A stretch of DNA of 64,000 nucleotides from JAMXLO01 sp963812475 (GCA_963812475.1 CAWEVI010000064.1:1-64000); one strand, 5' to 3'. Counted from the stretch's first letter, positions 54,182 through 63,600 are shown. The notes: a model not told the origin generated them from the sequence alone. Program-made: numbers and translations.

Positions 54182-55156
54182 ATGGGAACCCAGACCTGTC
54201 ACTCCCCGCTCGTTCACCCTCGCCCACACGATAAGTATCTGCGTCTGATCGTGTCGGCGCAGAAGCTGCCTCCGGTGACGACCGCGGTTGCGCATCCGTG
54301 CGACGAAGTCTCGCTCGAAGGCGCCGCGGAAGCATACAAATTGCGTCTGATCGAACCAATCCTGGTTGGTCCGTCGGCGCGGATCCATGATATCGCCGCA
54401 CGCTTCAACATCGACATTGCGGGCCTGCCCATCGTGGACGCCATGCACAGCCATGACTCCGCGGCCAAGGCGGTGGCGCTGGTGCGTGAGGCGAAGGCAG
54501 GGGCCCTGATGAAGGGCAGCCTTCACACCGACGAATTGATGTGTGCCGTCGTCGCCCGCGATACGGGAATTCGCACCGAACGGCGGCTCAGCCATTGCTT
54601 TGTGATGGATGTGCCGGGGCACGAGGATGCATTGATCATCACCGACGCGGCGGTGAATATCGCGCCGACGCTGCAGGTCAAGATCGATATCGTGCAGAAC
54701 GCGATCGACCTCGCACATGCCGCGGGGTTCCCCGAGGTCCGTGTGGCCATCCTGTCGGCGATGGAGACTGTCAATCCGAAGGTGCCATCCACAATTGAGG
54801 CGGCGGCGCTGTGCAAGATGGCGGAGCGCGGTCAGATCACCGGCGCGCTGCTGGACGGCCCGCTTGCGCTCGACAACGCCATCAGTCCCGAGGCTGCATT
54901 GATCAAGCATATTATCTCGCCGGTCGCCGGCAGGGCCAACGTCCTGGTGGTGCCGGATCTCGAGGCTGGCAATATGCTAGCCAAGAGCCTGTCCTTTCTG
55001 GCCGGCGCCGACAGCTCCGGTATCGTCCTCGGGGCCCGCGTGCCGATTGTCCTGACCAGCCGGGCGGACACGCTGATGGCGCGTCATGCCTCCTGCGCGC
55101 TGGCCTCGCTGGTGGCGGAGACACGCCGGCGGAGAACCGCGAACGCGGTTCGCTGA
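54182..55156 (+). CDS. Phosphate acetyl/butyryltransferase family protein
   Basis: A 324-residue single-domain phosphotransacylase (PTA_PTB). It has LIEPILVGPSARIHDIAARF, AVALVREAKAGALMKGSLHT, HCFVMDVPGHEDALIITDAA, the LSAMETVNPKVPSTIEAAAL segment, GALLDGPLALDNAISPEAAL and ANVLVVPDLEAGNMLAKSLS, all family landmarks. It swaps acyl groups between CoA and phosphate. An acetate kinase (ackA), the usual partner, is not adjacent, so acetyl-phosphate metabolism here is only partly encoded. The length fits either Pta or Ptb. Confidence 0.9.
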   Translation: MGTQTCHSPLVHPRPHDKYLRLIVSAQKLPPVTTAVAHPCDEVSLEGAAEAYKLRLIEPILVGPSARIHDIAARFNIDIAGLPIVDAMHSHDSAAKAVALVREAKAGALMKGSLHTDELMCAVVARDTGIRTERRLSHCFVMDVPGHEDALIITDAAVNIAPTLQVKIDIVQNAIDLAHAAGFPEVRVAILSAMETVNPKVPSTIEAAALCKMAERGQITGALLDGPLALDNAISPEAALIKHIISPVAGRANVLVVPDLEAGNMLAKSLSFLAGADSSGIVLGARVPIVLTSRADTLMARHASCALASLVAETRRRRTANAVR

Positions 55157-55159
55157 CGG

Positions 55160-55495
55160 CTAACGCTTGCCGGTCAGCCGGCGGGCCGTTCGCAACAAAA
55201 GCTGACGATCCTCGAGCGAGCACTCGCGGTACAGCCGCAGCATCGCGAGTTCATCACTGCTGTTGATCTTGCCAGCCGCGAACTTGTCACGCCCATGCAT
55301 GAGGTATTCGACGCCCACGCCCAGTGTGGAAGCGACGCGGGTGAGGTTGGTGGTCACCTGTCCCGCGCGTCCGGTTTCCCACTGTGCGACGGCGCTGCGC
55401 GACACGCCGACCGCGGCCGCCAGCTGATCCTGCGTCCAGCCTTGCTCCTCGCGCGCGGTGCGGATGCGTGCGCCAATATCTCCGGGATTGCTCAT
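55160..55495 (-). CDS. XRE-family helix-turn-helix regulator
   Basis: A 111-residue Cro/C1-type regulator: IGARIRTAREEQGWTQDQLA, AAVGVSRSAVAQWETGRAGQ (the HTH) and VTTNLTRVASTLGVGVEYLM, then a C-terminal part with LAMLRLYRECSLEDRQLLLR. It starts at ATG 55493-55495 and is divergent from the small HTH gene at 55734, so the 240-base AT-rich gap is a likely operator/promoter region. Phage-like in character; convergent with the phosphotransacylase gene (4 bases apart). Confidence 0.85.
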   Translation of the reverse strand: MSNPGDIGARIRTAREEQGWTQDQLAAAVGVSRSAVAQWETGRAGQVTTNLTRVASTLGVGVEYLMHGRDKFAAGKINSSDELAMLRLYRECSLEDRQLLLRTARRLTGKR

Positions 55496-55678
55496 CACGG
55501 CAGATTACGTCAGTTTTCCTAACAGAGCCAGCACCATCGCAGCCTATTTTGACAGTGGCAGCAACGCTTCGGGGGCGGTTGATCGACGGCCGCGATGTGG
55601 CGGGCCGCGGCGATGGGGCGTGGATGCTCTCCATGGCATTCTGCATGCGGGCGGCGATACACCCTAAAGTTTTTATTA

Positions 55679-55728
55679 TTGACATTTATAGTTAGTATAT
55701 CTATCTAGACCTCGCTCTGTTCGGGAGG
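55679..55728 (+). promoter_or_regulatory. Putative sigma70-type promoter and ribosome binding site
   Basis: TTGACA at 55679-55684 is a perfect -35 element; a 17-base spacer leads to TATCTA at 55702-55707, a weak -10. The surrounding 45 bases are strikingly AT-rich for this genome. GGGAGG at 55723-55728 is well placed for ATG 55734. Confidence 0.5.
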
Positions 55729-55733
55729 CGGCC

Positions 55734-56024
55734 ATGCCCAGAAAAGTCGTCTGGTCCAATGCACAGGACACCCAGATCAGGCGCCTACGCGTCGAAGGGG
55801 CTTCCTGGGATACGATTGCCACCAGCCTCGGATTCACCCGCTGGACGGTCATCGAGCGCGGCCGCCGGATCGGGGCGTCGACACCGCCGCGTGGATGCAC
55901 CCCGCCACCCGAAGACCCTGCCCGTGATCCACTGCCCGCCGGACATCCGCGCAGTTGGGGTGTGATCACGGCGGGAACCGTCCTGGAAAATGCGCCCTAC
56001 GTGCTGACGGCCATCCAACGCTGA
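55734..56024 (+). CDS. Small helix-turn-helix protein
   Basis: A 96-residue protein whose first half is a helix-turn-helix: VVWSNAQDTQIRRLRVEGAS, then WDTIATSLGFTRWTVIERGR RI. The pattern (W-S-x-x-Q-D-x-x-I-R-R-L-R) resembles GcrA/AsnC-like or resolvase-type HTH segments. The tail contains PRSWGVITAGTVLENAPYVL. I associate this type with recurring small regulators in Acetobacteraceae. A promoter (TTGACA) and GGGAGG site lie just upstream. Twenty bases downstream comes a second small gene in the same direction. Confidence 0.7.
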   Translation: MPRKVVWSNAQDTQIRRLRVEGASWDTIATSLGFTRWTVIERGRRIGASTPPRGCTPPPEDPARDPLPAGHPRSWGVITAGTVLENAPYVLTAIQR

Positions 56025-56043
56025 TCGCCGAAGGAATTCCTCG

Positions 56044-56481
56044 ATGAACACCGCCAATGCCGCGGACGCAGACCTGTTCGATGCAGAACGTCTGATCTGT
56101 CGGCTGGAGGAAGCAGGTGCCGCACTGCTCGCCCTGCCGGGTACGGGCTGGTCGACCAGGCTGCGCGGTTCGTCACTCGAGATCGTCCGCACCGCCATCG
56201 AGAACTACGGCTGGACCACCAACCGCATCCGTCCGCCCGTGCCCTCGGCAACCCAGATCACCCGCATGGACGAAGCGATGTCGTGGATTTCGCTAATTCC
56301 GATCGACCGCTATGTTTTGCGGCGTATCGTTGGTGCCCGCAGCCTGGTGCATCCCATCACCGAGCGGCATCTGTTCCCCTGGCGCCGTCTTGCCACAGTG
56401 CTCGGCGCCGACCACAAAGCGGTGCAACGTTGGCATGCCCAGGGGATCGACCTGATCGTCTCGTCACTGAATGGGCGGTAA
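56044..56481 (+). CDS. Hypothetical protein, DUF6362-like, phage-associated type
   Basis: A 145-residue protein. It has DAERLICRLEEAGAALLALP, SLEIVRTAIENYGWTT, MDEAMSWISLIPIDRYVLRR and a C-terminal HTH-like end FPWRRLATVLGADHKAVQRW with HAQGIDLIVSSLNGR. The C-terminal part (RLATVLGADHKAVQRWHAQG) looks like a helix-turn-helix used by terminase-small-subunit-like or DUF6362 proteins in prophages. The DUF name is from memory and uncertain. It follows the small HTH gene and probably shares its transcript. Confidence 0.6.
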   Translation: MNTANAADADLFDAERLICRLEEAGAALLALPGTGWSTRLRGSSLEIVRTAIENYGWTTNRIRPPVPSATQITRMDEAMSWISLIPIDRYVLRRIVGARSLVHPITERHLFPWRRLATVLGADHKAVQRWHAQGIDLIVSSLNGR

Positions 56482-56545
56482 AGCCTTGATTTGAAGGGAT
56501 ATGCTCAGGCAGCGAAGCCGCGGCTCACGAACGCGCCCGGGCAAG

Positions 56546-56752
56546 TCAGGTTACCGCCTCGTCAATCAGACAGCGTAGTACAGCCTGCCCGATATGCCTG
56601 GCCTCGCCTTCACTCGGATACCAGTCGCTTGCGAGGATCAGCCAGGGCGAGTCCAGCTTCTCCCAGATTTCGTAGCGATAACCCTTCGGGTCGGCTCGGG
56701 TCGTAGCCCTGACCTCGACGTGATATCTGGGGCCGAGCGGATCGATGATCAT
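56546..56752 (-). CDS. Small hypothetical protein
   Basis: A 68-residue protein: MIIDPLGPRYHVEVRATTRA, GYRYEIWEKLDSPWLILASD and WYPSEGEARHIGQAVLRCLI. The alternating strand/helix pattern and normal codon use favour a real small protein. Function is unknown. It is oriented opposite to the preceding gene. Confidence 0.5.
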   Translation of the reverse strand: MIIDPLGPRYHVEVRATTRADPKGYRYEIWEKLDSPWLILASDWYPSEGEARHIGQAVLRCLIDEAVT

Positions 56753-56868
56753 GCCCGCTTTGTAGCAGTTGCACTCGACGGCCGCGACATATCATCGCAT
56801 GTCGTTATAGGATGCTATGCCGTGGGGATACGACGAGCCGGTGGGCCTCGAGCCGGGCCGGATCCCTC

Positions 56869-57387
56869 TCAGGGGTGCTTGTGGATGGGATCGACCCAGA
56901 AGACCGCCTCGGGCTTCTCCACCGGCTCGATGTCCAGGTTCACCACCACGGCCTCGTTGTCGCTGCGCACCAGCACACATTCCAGCGTCTCATCGGAATT
57001 CGCATTGATCTCCTGGTGCGGCACGTAGGGCGGCACGAAGATGAAATCCCCCGCCTCGGCCTCGGCCACGAACTCCAGATGTTCGCCCCAGCGCATGCGG
57101 GCCTTGCCGCGCACCACGTAGATCACGCTCTCCAGTGCGCCGTGATGATGTGCGCCGGTCTTGGCATTCGGATGGATGCTGACCGTGCCGGCCCAGATCT
57201 TCTGCGCACCGACGCGGGCGGCGTTGATCGCGGCCGCCCGGTTCATCCCGGGCGTCTGGGCGGTGTTTGGATCGAGCTGATTGCCCTTGATCACCCGCAC
57301 GCCGTTGTGCCGCCAGTCGATCGTCCCGGGCGCCGGTGCCCCGTGGGGAACATCGTAGTGATGATCGTGATGCTGGTCCTGGCTCAT
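56869..57387 (-). CDS. Cupin domain protein
   Basis: A 172-residue single-cupin protein. His-rich start MSQDQHHDHHYDVPHGA, then the cupin barrel: WAGTVSIHPNAKTGAHHHGA with the metal-binding HHH, LESVIYVVRGKARMRWGEHL, and GDFIFVPPYVPHQEINANSD with the second-motif His. It is likely a metal-dependent dioxygenase or epimerase/sensor-like protein; the substrate cannot be told. ATG 57387. Divergent from the NUDIX gene. Confidence 0.88.
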   Translation of the reverse strand: MSQDQHHDHHYDVPHGAPAPGTIDWRHNGVRVIKGNQLDPNTAQTPGMNRAAAINAARVGAQKIWAGTVSIHPNAKTGAHHHGALESVIYVVRGKARMRWGEHLEFVAEAEAGDFIFVPPYVPHQEINANSDETLECVLVRSDNEAVVVNLDIEPVEKPEAVFWVDPIHKHP

Positions 57388-57449
57388 CGCCCTGCTTCCC
57401 TCGGCTGATCGCGCCTTACTATCGGCAACCCAGGGCGAGAAGGGAAGCG

Positions 57450-58232
57450 GTGGAAGGTTTTGTCGTGCATGAGGTGGCGGCCCGCGTCGAGGTGCGTATC
57501 GGGCGTGCCATGCCAAAACTGCCGCCGGATACGGAATTGGCGGTGGAACGGCTGTGGCAGGCCGCCAGCCGCCGTGTCGCCGCGGGCGGGGCAGGGCGGC
57601 TGTTCAATGGCCGCGTGTTCAGCGCCGATACCATCACTCCAAAGCTGGTCACCGGCCATTTGACCGAATTCCGCCGCATCGTCGCGCAGATGGAGCAGCC
57701 CAAGCTGTTCGCCGATCTCGGAGTGCGACCGCTGGCGGTCTGCGGCGTGTTGCGCTGTGCCGGTGGCGAGGTGGTGATGGGGCGACGGCATCGAGCGGCA
57801 ATCTATCAGGCTGGGATGTGGCAACTGCCCCCAGCCGGCAGTGTGGACGCCAGCGCCGTGAATGACGACGGTGTGGTCGATCTGCGCCGCCAGCTGTTGA
57901 GCGAGCTTCAGGAGGAGCTGGGTCTTTCTCCTGACACGGTGGGTGAGCCGCGTCCGCTGTGCATCGTCGAGCATCCGGGCAGCCACGTTTCGGATCTTGG
58001 TCTGGCACTGATCACGAATCTTACCGCCGAGGCGGTGCTGGCCGCGCACCGGACCGGTGGGAATGCGGAATACCACGAACTATTGGTTATACCGGAAGCC
58101 CGGCTTGCAGCCTTCCTGGCGGAGGCGGGGGAGGCGCTGGTGCCGCCTGCGCGCGAGTTCCTGATCCGTGCCGGACTGTCGCTTCGGAGCCCGATTCGGG
58201 GGCCGATTGGGGGTCTCGACTCGAATTCCTGA
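57450..58232 (+). CDS. NUDIX hydrolase family protein
   Basis: A 260-residue protein. The NUDIX box is RRQLLSELQEELGLSPDTVG, in which the central REUXEEXGU is present as SELQEELGL (a Ser replaces the usual Arg). Flanking strands are VCGVLRCAGGEVVMGRRHRA and GMWQLPPAGSV. The N-terminal 100 residues (AVERLWQAASRRVAAGGAG, FNGRVFSADTITPKLVTGHL) are an extra domain seen in NUDIX proteins of this group. GTG 57450 follows GAGAAGGGAAG and is the best start. Substrate unknown. Confidence 0.8.
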   Translation: MEGFVVHEVAARVEVRIGRAMPKLPPDTELAVERLWQAASRRVAAGGAGRLFNGRVFSADTITPKLVTGHLTEFRRIVAQMEQPKLFADLGVRPLAVCGVLRCAGGEVVMGRRHRAAIYQAGMWQLPPAGSVDASAVNDDGVVDLRRQLLSELQEELGLSPDTVGEPRPLCIVEHPGSHVSDLGLALITNLTAEAVLAAHRTGGNAEYHELLVIPEARLAAFLAEAGEALVPPAREFLIRAGLSLRSPIRGPIGGLDSNS

Positions 58233-58261
58233 TTCGAGTCGTTGACTCCTGGGCTGGCTGA

Positions 58262-58276
58262 GAACAAATAAGGAAC
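58262..58276 (+). promoter_or_regulatory. LexA box (GAAC-N7-GAAC) upstream of imuA
   Basis: GAACAAATAAGGAAC at 58262-58276 is an exact match to the alphaproteobacterial SOS box GAAC-N7-GAAC (read as GTTC-N7-GTTC on the other strand). It ends 6 bases before ATG 58283, and AAGGAAC within it is also the probable ribosome binding site. LexA bound here would repress the whole imuA-imuB-dnaE2 cassette. Confidence 0.92.
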
Positions 58277-58282
58277 ACAGCC

Positions 58283-59116
58283 ATGCGCTCCTCATTCTAC
58301 ATCCCCGAACATCCTGCTGACAAATCCCCGGCCGTGTCCGTGGTGGGCTCCATCCGCCCAGGCAGGCTCAGCCGGCCGCCAGCCTTGCCGGCGCATCTGG
58401 CCGCCCTGCGGGACAGGCTGCGTCCGGCGAAGCCGCCCGGCGGTTGCCTGCCGTTCGACGATCCGCGGGTGGACGTCTGCCTGCCCGGTGGCGGCCTGCC
58501 GTTGGGCCAGTTGCACGAGATCGGCGCGGCGGGGCTGGACGCGGAAACCGCCGCGCTGCCCACGGCCTTCATCGCCGCCCTGCTGGCACGCATCGCTCCG
58601 GAGAAGCCTGTCTTCTGGATCGCCCCCTTCGCTGATCTGCACCCGCCCGGGCTGCTGCCCTACGGCTTCGATCCCAACCGGCTGGTGCTGGTGCGTCCAG
58701 CCAAGGATATCGACACCCTCGCCGCCATGGAGGTCGCGCTGCGCGAGGGCGTTGTCGCCGCCGTGGTGGGGGAGGTGGGACAGTTCGATCGCACCGCCTC
58801 GCGCCGGCTGCAGCTTGCCTGCCTGCGTCACGGCTCGACCGGCTTCGCGCTGCGACGCTGGCCGTATGGGCACAGGACCGCCGAGCGGGAGGCAAGCGTT
58901 GCTGTAACCCGCTGGCATCTCACCGCCGTGCCCAGCGTGAAGGATGGCAGGGAACCGGGCCTGCCGCGTTGGCATGTGGGATTGACCCATGCGCGCGGCG
59001 GCAGGCCGGGAGAATGGATCATGGAGGCCTCGGATGACGCGACGCATCCTCTGCGTGTGGTTGCCGCACTGGCCGATCACGCGTCTGACACGCAGCGCCT
59101 CCGCCTCGCCGGATAG
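58283..59116 (+). CDS. imuA: ImuA, SOS mutagenesis accessory protein
   Basis: A 277-residue RecA/SulA-like protein of the ImuA family. It shows GGCLPFDDPRVDVCLPGGGL and PLGQLHEIGAAGLDAETAAL (the region equivalent to RecA's N-terminal core; no functional P-loop), VFWIAPFADLHPPGLLPYGF, LVLVRPAKDIDTLAAMEVAL and REGVVAAVVGEVGQFDRTAS. ImuA supports ImuB and DnaE2 in damage-induced mutagenesis. Its 3' end overlaps imuB by 83 bases. It lies directly behind the LexA box. Confidence 0.92.
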   Translation: MRSSFYIPEHPADKSPAVSVVGSIRPGRLSRPPALPAHLAALRDRLRPAKPPGGCLPFDDPRVDVCLPGGGLPLGQLHEIGAAGLDAETAALPTAFIAALLARIAPEKPVFWIAPFADLHPPGLLPYGFDPNRLVLVRPAKDIDTLAAMEVALREGVVAAVVGEVGQFDRTASRRLQLACLRHGSTGFALRRWPYGHRTAEREASVAVTRWHLTAVPSVKDGREPGLPRWHVGLTHARGGRPGEWIMEASDDATHPLRVVAALADHASDTQRLRLAG

Positions 59117-60563
59117 GCCGCTCGTCACGATTGAAACCATCCGCGGCGTCCGGCATCTGGTCGCGGTGGGTGTGGCTGGGGAGGCCCAGGGGCTGCGTCC
59201 CGGCCAGACGTTGACCGATGCGCGTGCCGTCTGCCCCGGTTTGCTTCCCGCCGAGGCCGATCCGGCAGCCGATGAAGCCGCCTTGGCGAGGCTCGCGGTC
59301 TGGTGCGAGCGCTATACGCCGATGGCCGCGCCGGATCCGCCGGATGGGCTGTGGCTGGATATCACCGGCTGCACCGCGGTTTTCGCTACCGAAGCTGAAC
59401 TGGCACGGGATCTCGTCTCCCGACTGGAAGGGAATGCCATTCCCTGCCGCCTGGCGATTGCCGGCACCACCGGGGCCGCCTGGGCACTGGCACACGCGGG
59501 GAAAGACCGGCCCATTCTGCCATCGGGACAGGAGCAGGCGGCCTTGGCCGATCTGCCTGTCAGCAGCCTTCGGCTCGACGCCGGCACCGTGACCGGATTG
59601 CGTCGCCTTGGCTTGCGCGCGGTGCAGGACCTCCTGCGCATTCCGCGTGCGCAGATCACCGTCCGCTTCGGCGCCTTGCCCGTATTGCGGCTGGATCAGG
59701 CGCTTGGCGCGATGGACGAAGCCATCGATTGGCCTCGTCCGCCGATCGAATGGCATGAGCGCCTGGCTTTCGTCGAACCGATCGGTACACCGGAGGACCT
59801 GACGCGCGCCTTGTCCCGGCTTGCCGAACGACTGTGCGTGCGCCTGGCGGAACAGGACAAAGGCGGCCGGCGCTTCGTTGCGCGCTTCTTCCGGGTTGAC
59901 GAGGATGTGCCGCAGATCGCGGTGACCACCGCGCTGGCGGTGCGCGATGCCGGCTATCTGGCAAAACTGCTGCGCGAAAAGCTCGACACTGTCGATCCGG
60001 GCTTCGGGATCGAGGTGATTGCGCTGGAAGCCGAGATCGTGGCGCCGCTGCGGGCGCCGCAGGTCCAGTTCAGCGATCTGGCCTCGACTGATGCCACCGA
60101 CAGGCTGGCCGGGGTGGTCGACACGCTCACCAACCGTCTGGGAGCGGAACGTGTATCGCGTGTCGCGCCGTACGCAAGCCATCTGCCGGAGCGGGCGGTG
60201 CGGCGTGTCTCGCCGCTGCCGGTCAGGCACCCGTCATGGGTGGACGATCCGGCCGCACCTCGGCCTATCCGTTTGCTGCGCCAGCCGGAGGAGATCGAGG
60301 TGATTGCGCCGGTGCCGGACGATCCGCCGATCCGGTTCAGTTGGCGCGGCGTGGCGCATCGGGTGCGCGCTGCCGCGGGCCCCGAGCGGATCGCCGCCGA
60401 ATGGTGGCGCGGCAAACGATCCGGCAAGCGGCCGGAAACCGATCTGATCCGCGATTATTACCGGGTGGAGGATGCCGATGGGGCGCGGTTCTGGATCTTC
60501 CGCGCCGGCCTGCACGCCGAGGATCGGATGCCGCGGTGGTATCTGCATGGTTTGTTCGGGTGA
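59034..60563 (+). CDS. imuB: ImuB, Y-family polymerase-like protein
   Basis: A 509-residue ImuB (DNA polymerase Y-family, catalytically inactive class). Start ATG 59034: ILCVWLPHWPITRLTRSASA, ARAVCPGLLPAEADPAADEA, YTPMAAPDPPDGLWLDITGC, then the little-finger/HhH segments LGLRAVQDLLRIPRAQITVR and RFGALPVLRLDQALG. The usual DE of Y polymerases is not preserved (DITGC only), as in other ImuB proteins. The C-terminal ADGARFWIFRAGLH, MPRWYLHGLFG is typical. It bridges DnaE2 to the sliding clamp. GAGG precedes the start. Confidence 0.93.
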   Translation: MTRRILCVWLPHWPITRLTRSASASPDRPLVTIETIRGVRHLVAVGVAGEAQGLRPGQTLTDARAVCPGLLPAEADPAADEAALARLAVWCERYTPMAAPDPPDGLWLDITGCTAVFATEAELARDLVSRLEGNAIPCRLAIAGTTGAAWALAHAGKDRPILPSGQEQAALADLPVSSLRLDAGTVTGLRRLGLRAVQDLLRIPRAQITVRFGALPVLRLDQALGAMDEAIDWPRPPIEWHERLAFVEPIGTPEDLTRALSRLAERLCVRLAEQDKGGRRFVARFFRVDEDVPQIAVTTALAVRDAGYLAKLLREKLDTVDPGFGIEVIALEAEIVAPLRAPQVQFSDLASTDATDRLAGVVDTLTNRLGAERVSRVAPYASHLPERAVRRVSPLPVRHPSWVDDPAAPRPIRLLRQPEEIEVIAPVPDDPPIRFSWRGVAHRVRAAAGPERIAAEWWRGKRSGKRPETDLIRDYYRVEDADGARFWIFRAGLHAEDRMPRWYLHGLFG

Positions 60564-60578
60564 GCTGTTTCTGCATTT

Positions 60579-60606
60579 CCCTCTCCGCCCCTGGGGGCGG
60601 AGAGGG
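60579..60606 (+). repeat. Strong hairpin between imuB and dnaE2
   Basis: CCCTCTCCGCCC (60579-60590) pairs perfectly with GGGCGGAGAGGG (60595-60606) around CTGG. It sits 16 bases after the imuB stop and 23 before dnaE2. No T run follows directly, so it may pause, attenuate or stabilise the mRNA, or be a REP element. Confidence 0.75.
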
Positions 60607-60629
60607 GGTTTACGCCGGCGCCTGTTCGC

Positions 60630-63600
60630 ATGCGTGAATTCGGCGCGCCCTATGCCGAACTTCAGGTGGCGAGCGCGTTTTCCTTCCTGCGCGGCGCCTC
60701 GTCGCCGGAAGAACTCGCCGCCACCGCGTCGGTGTTGGGGCTTTCCGCCATCGGGATCACCGATCTCAACAGCGTTGCCGGGGTGGTGCGGATGCACGAC
60801 GCGGCGAAGGAAGTCGGCATTCGCATGGTGGTTGGCGCGCGTCTGTCATTCCGCGACGACACGCCGGATCTGCTCTGCTACCCCCAGGATCGCGCCGCCT
60901 GGGGACGACTGACGCGTCTGCTCACCGTCGGCAAGGGACGCGTGCCGCATGGCGACAGCAGTGATGCGGCGAAGACCACAAACCGCTGCTTCCTGCGCTA
61001 CGCCGATCTGCTGGAACATGGCGAGGGACAAATTCTGCTGGTTGCCGTTCCCGATCGGTTGGATGCCGGCTTCAATGCAAATGTCCAGCGCCTGAGGGCA
61101 GATTTCCGCGGCCGGGCGTATCTCGCCGCCGACCGCCGCTATCGTGGCGATGATGCGAGCCGTCTGCGCGCGATGGCCGAATTGCCGTTGCCGATGGTGG
61201 CCACCAACAACGTCCTCTACCATCTTCCCGATCGGCGTCCGTTGCAGGACGTGATGACCTGCATCCGTCTCGGCTGCCGTATCGATCAGGCAGGTCTCGC
61301 ACTGCAACCCAATGCCGAGCGTCATCTCAAATCGCCGAAGGAGATGGCCCGGCTGTTCCGCGACCATCCCGACGCTGTGCTGCGCGGGCAGGAAATCGTC
61401 GGGCGCTGCGGCTTTTCACTTGACGAACTCGCCTATGAATATCCGGACGAACCGATCCCGCCTGATCGCACGCCGGACGAACACCTGGCCGACCTGACCT
61501 GGCAAGGTGCGGCGGTGCGCTATCCCGACGGGGTTCCGTCGCATATCCGCGATACCATCGAGAAGGAACTGCGCATCATCGCGCAGCTCAATTATGCACG
61601 GTACTTCCTGACGGTGCATGACATCGTGCGCTATGCCGTCGCCAACGACATTCTCTGTCAGGGCCGGGGTTCGGCGGCCAATTCGGCAGTGTGTTACTGC
61701 CTGCACATCACCGCGGTTGATCCGGCGCAGATCAGCCTGCTGTTCGAGCGGTTCATTTCCGCCGAACGCCGCGAACCGCCCGACATCGACGTGGATTTCG
61801 AGCACGAGCGGCGTGAGGAGGTCATTCAGTACATCTATCGGCGCTATGGCCGTGAACGCGCAGGCATCGCCGCGACGGTGATTCACTACCGGCCGAAGCG
61901 GGCGATCCGCGAGGTGGGCAAGGTGATGGGATTGTCGGAAGACGCCACGGCAGCACTGTCCGCACAGTCCTGGCATGGGGGGGAGGAACTTTGGTCAGAT
62001 GACTGTTTGAGGGAAATCGGCCTCGATCCTACAAGCTTTGTCGTCCGTCGTTCGATCGAGTTGGCACGCCAGCTGATCGGGCTGCCGCGTCATCTGTCGC
62101 AGCATGTCGGCGGCTTCGTGCTGACGCGCGGCCGGCTGGATGAGACCGTGCCGATCGGCCGGGCCGCGATGGACCAGCGTACCTTCATCGAATGGGACAA
62201 GGACGATATCGATCGGCTGGGCATCATGAAGGTCGATGTGCTGGCGCTTGGGATGCTGACCTGCATCAGGAAGGCGTTCGCGCTGCTTGGGATGCAGAAC
62301 CTGGCGGAGGTTCCGACGGAAGACCGGGCCGTCTATGACATGCTGTGCCGCGGCGATTCGATCGGCGTGTTCCAGGTGGAATCGCGCGCCCAGATCAACA
62401 TGCTGCCGAGGCTGAAGCCACGCACATTCTATGATCTGGTGATCGAGGTGGCGATCGTGCGTCCCGGGCCGATCCAGGGCGACATGGTGCATCCCTACCT
62501 GCGCCGGCGGCAGGGACTGGAACGGCCGGACCTGCCGTCGCCTGCGCCCGATTGCGGTCCGGCCGATGAGCTGGAGCAGGTGCTTGGCAGAACGCTGGGC
62601 GTGCCGCTGTTTCAGGAGCAGGCGATGCGCATCGCCATCGACGCGGCGAAGTTCACGCCGGAGGAAGCCAACCAGCTTCATCGCTCGATGGCGACATTCC
62701 GCAACGCGGGCACCATCCATCGCTTCTTCGCCAAGATGGTCGAAGGGATGACAACGCGCGGCTACACCCAGGATTTTTCCGAACGCTGCTTCCATCAGAT
62801 CGAAGGCTTCGGCACCTACGGTTTCCCGGAAAGCCACGCGGCCAGCTTCGCGCTGCTGGTCTATGTCTCGGCCTGGCTGAAATGCCATCATCCGGCGGTG
62901 TTTGCCTGCGCCCTGCTGAACTCCCAGCCGATGGGGTTCTACGCTCCCGCGCAGATCGTGCGCGATGCGCGCGAGCATGGGGTGGAGGTGCGCGCCATCG
63001 ATGTGGCGGCCAGCGAATGGGATTGCACGCTGGAACAGGACGCCCTGCGGCTCGGCTTTCGTCTGATCACCGGCTTTTCGCAGGACTGGGCGGAGCGGTT
63101 GGTAGGGGCGCAGCCACGCGTCATGGCCGGGTTTGACCCGGTTATCGGCCAGCCGAGGCAGATGGCCGGGTCAAGCCCGGCCGTGACAGTCGACCTCAGA
63201 TTTCCCGATCTGATCCGGATGGGCCTTCCCCGGGCCGCTCTTGTGCTGTTGGCGGAAGCGGACGCCTTGCGCAGTCTGAAACTCGATCGGCGTGCCGCGC
63301 TGTGGCAGGTGCGCGGCTTGTCCGACCTGACGGACCTGCCGCTGTTTGCCCATCAGCCGGTTGCGATCCACCATGTTCCGCTGCCCGTCATGACGACGGG
63401 CGAGCACGTCATCACCGACTACCAGACTGCTGGCCTGTCACTGAAGGCGCATCCGATGCGCTTCCTGCGCCCGCTGTTCGCGAGCGAGGGCGTGATGAGT
63501 TGCACCCAGGCTGCTGTCCAGGCCGATGGCGCCCGCCTCTCCGTCGCCGGGGTGGTGCTCGTGCGTCAGCGCCCGGGCAACGGCAATGTTGTGTTCTGCA

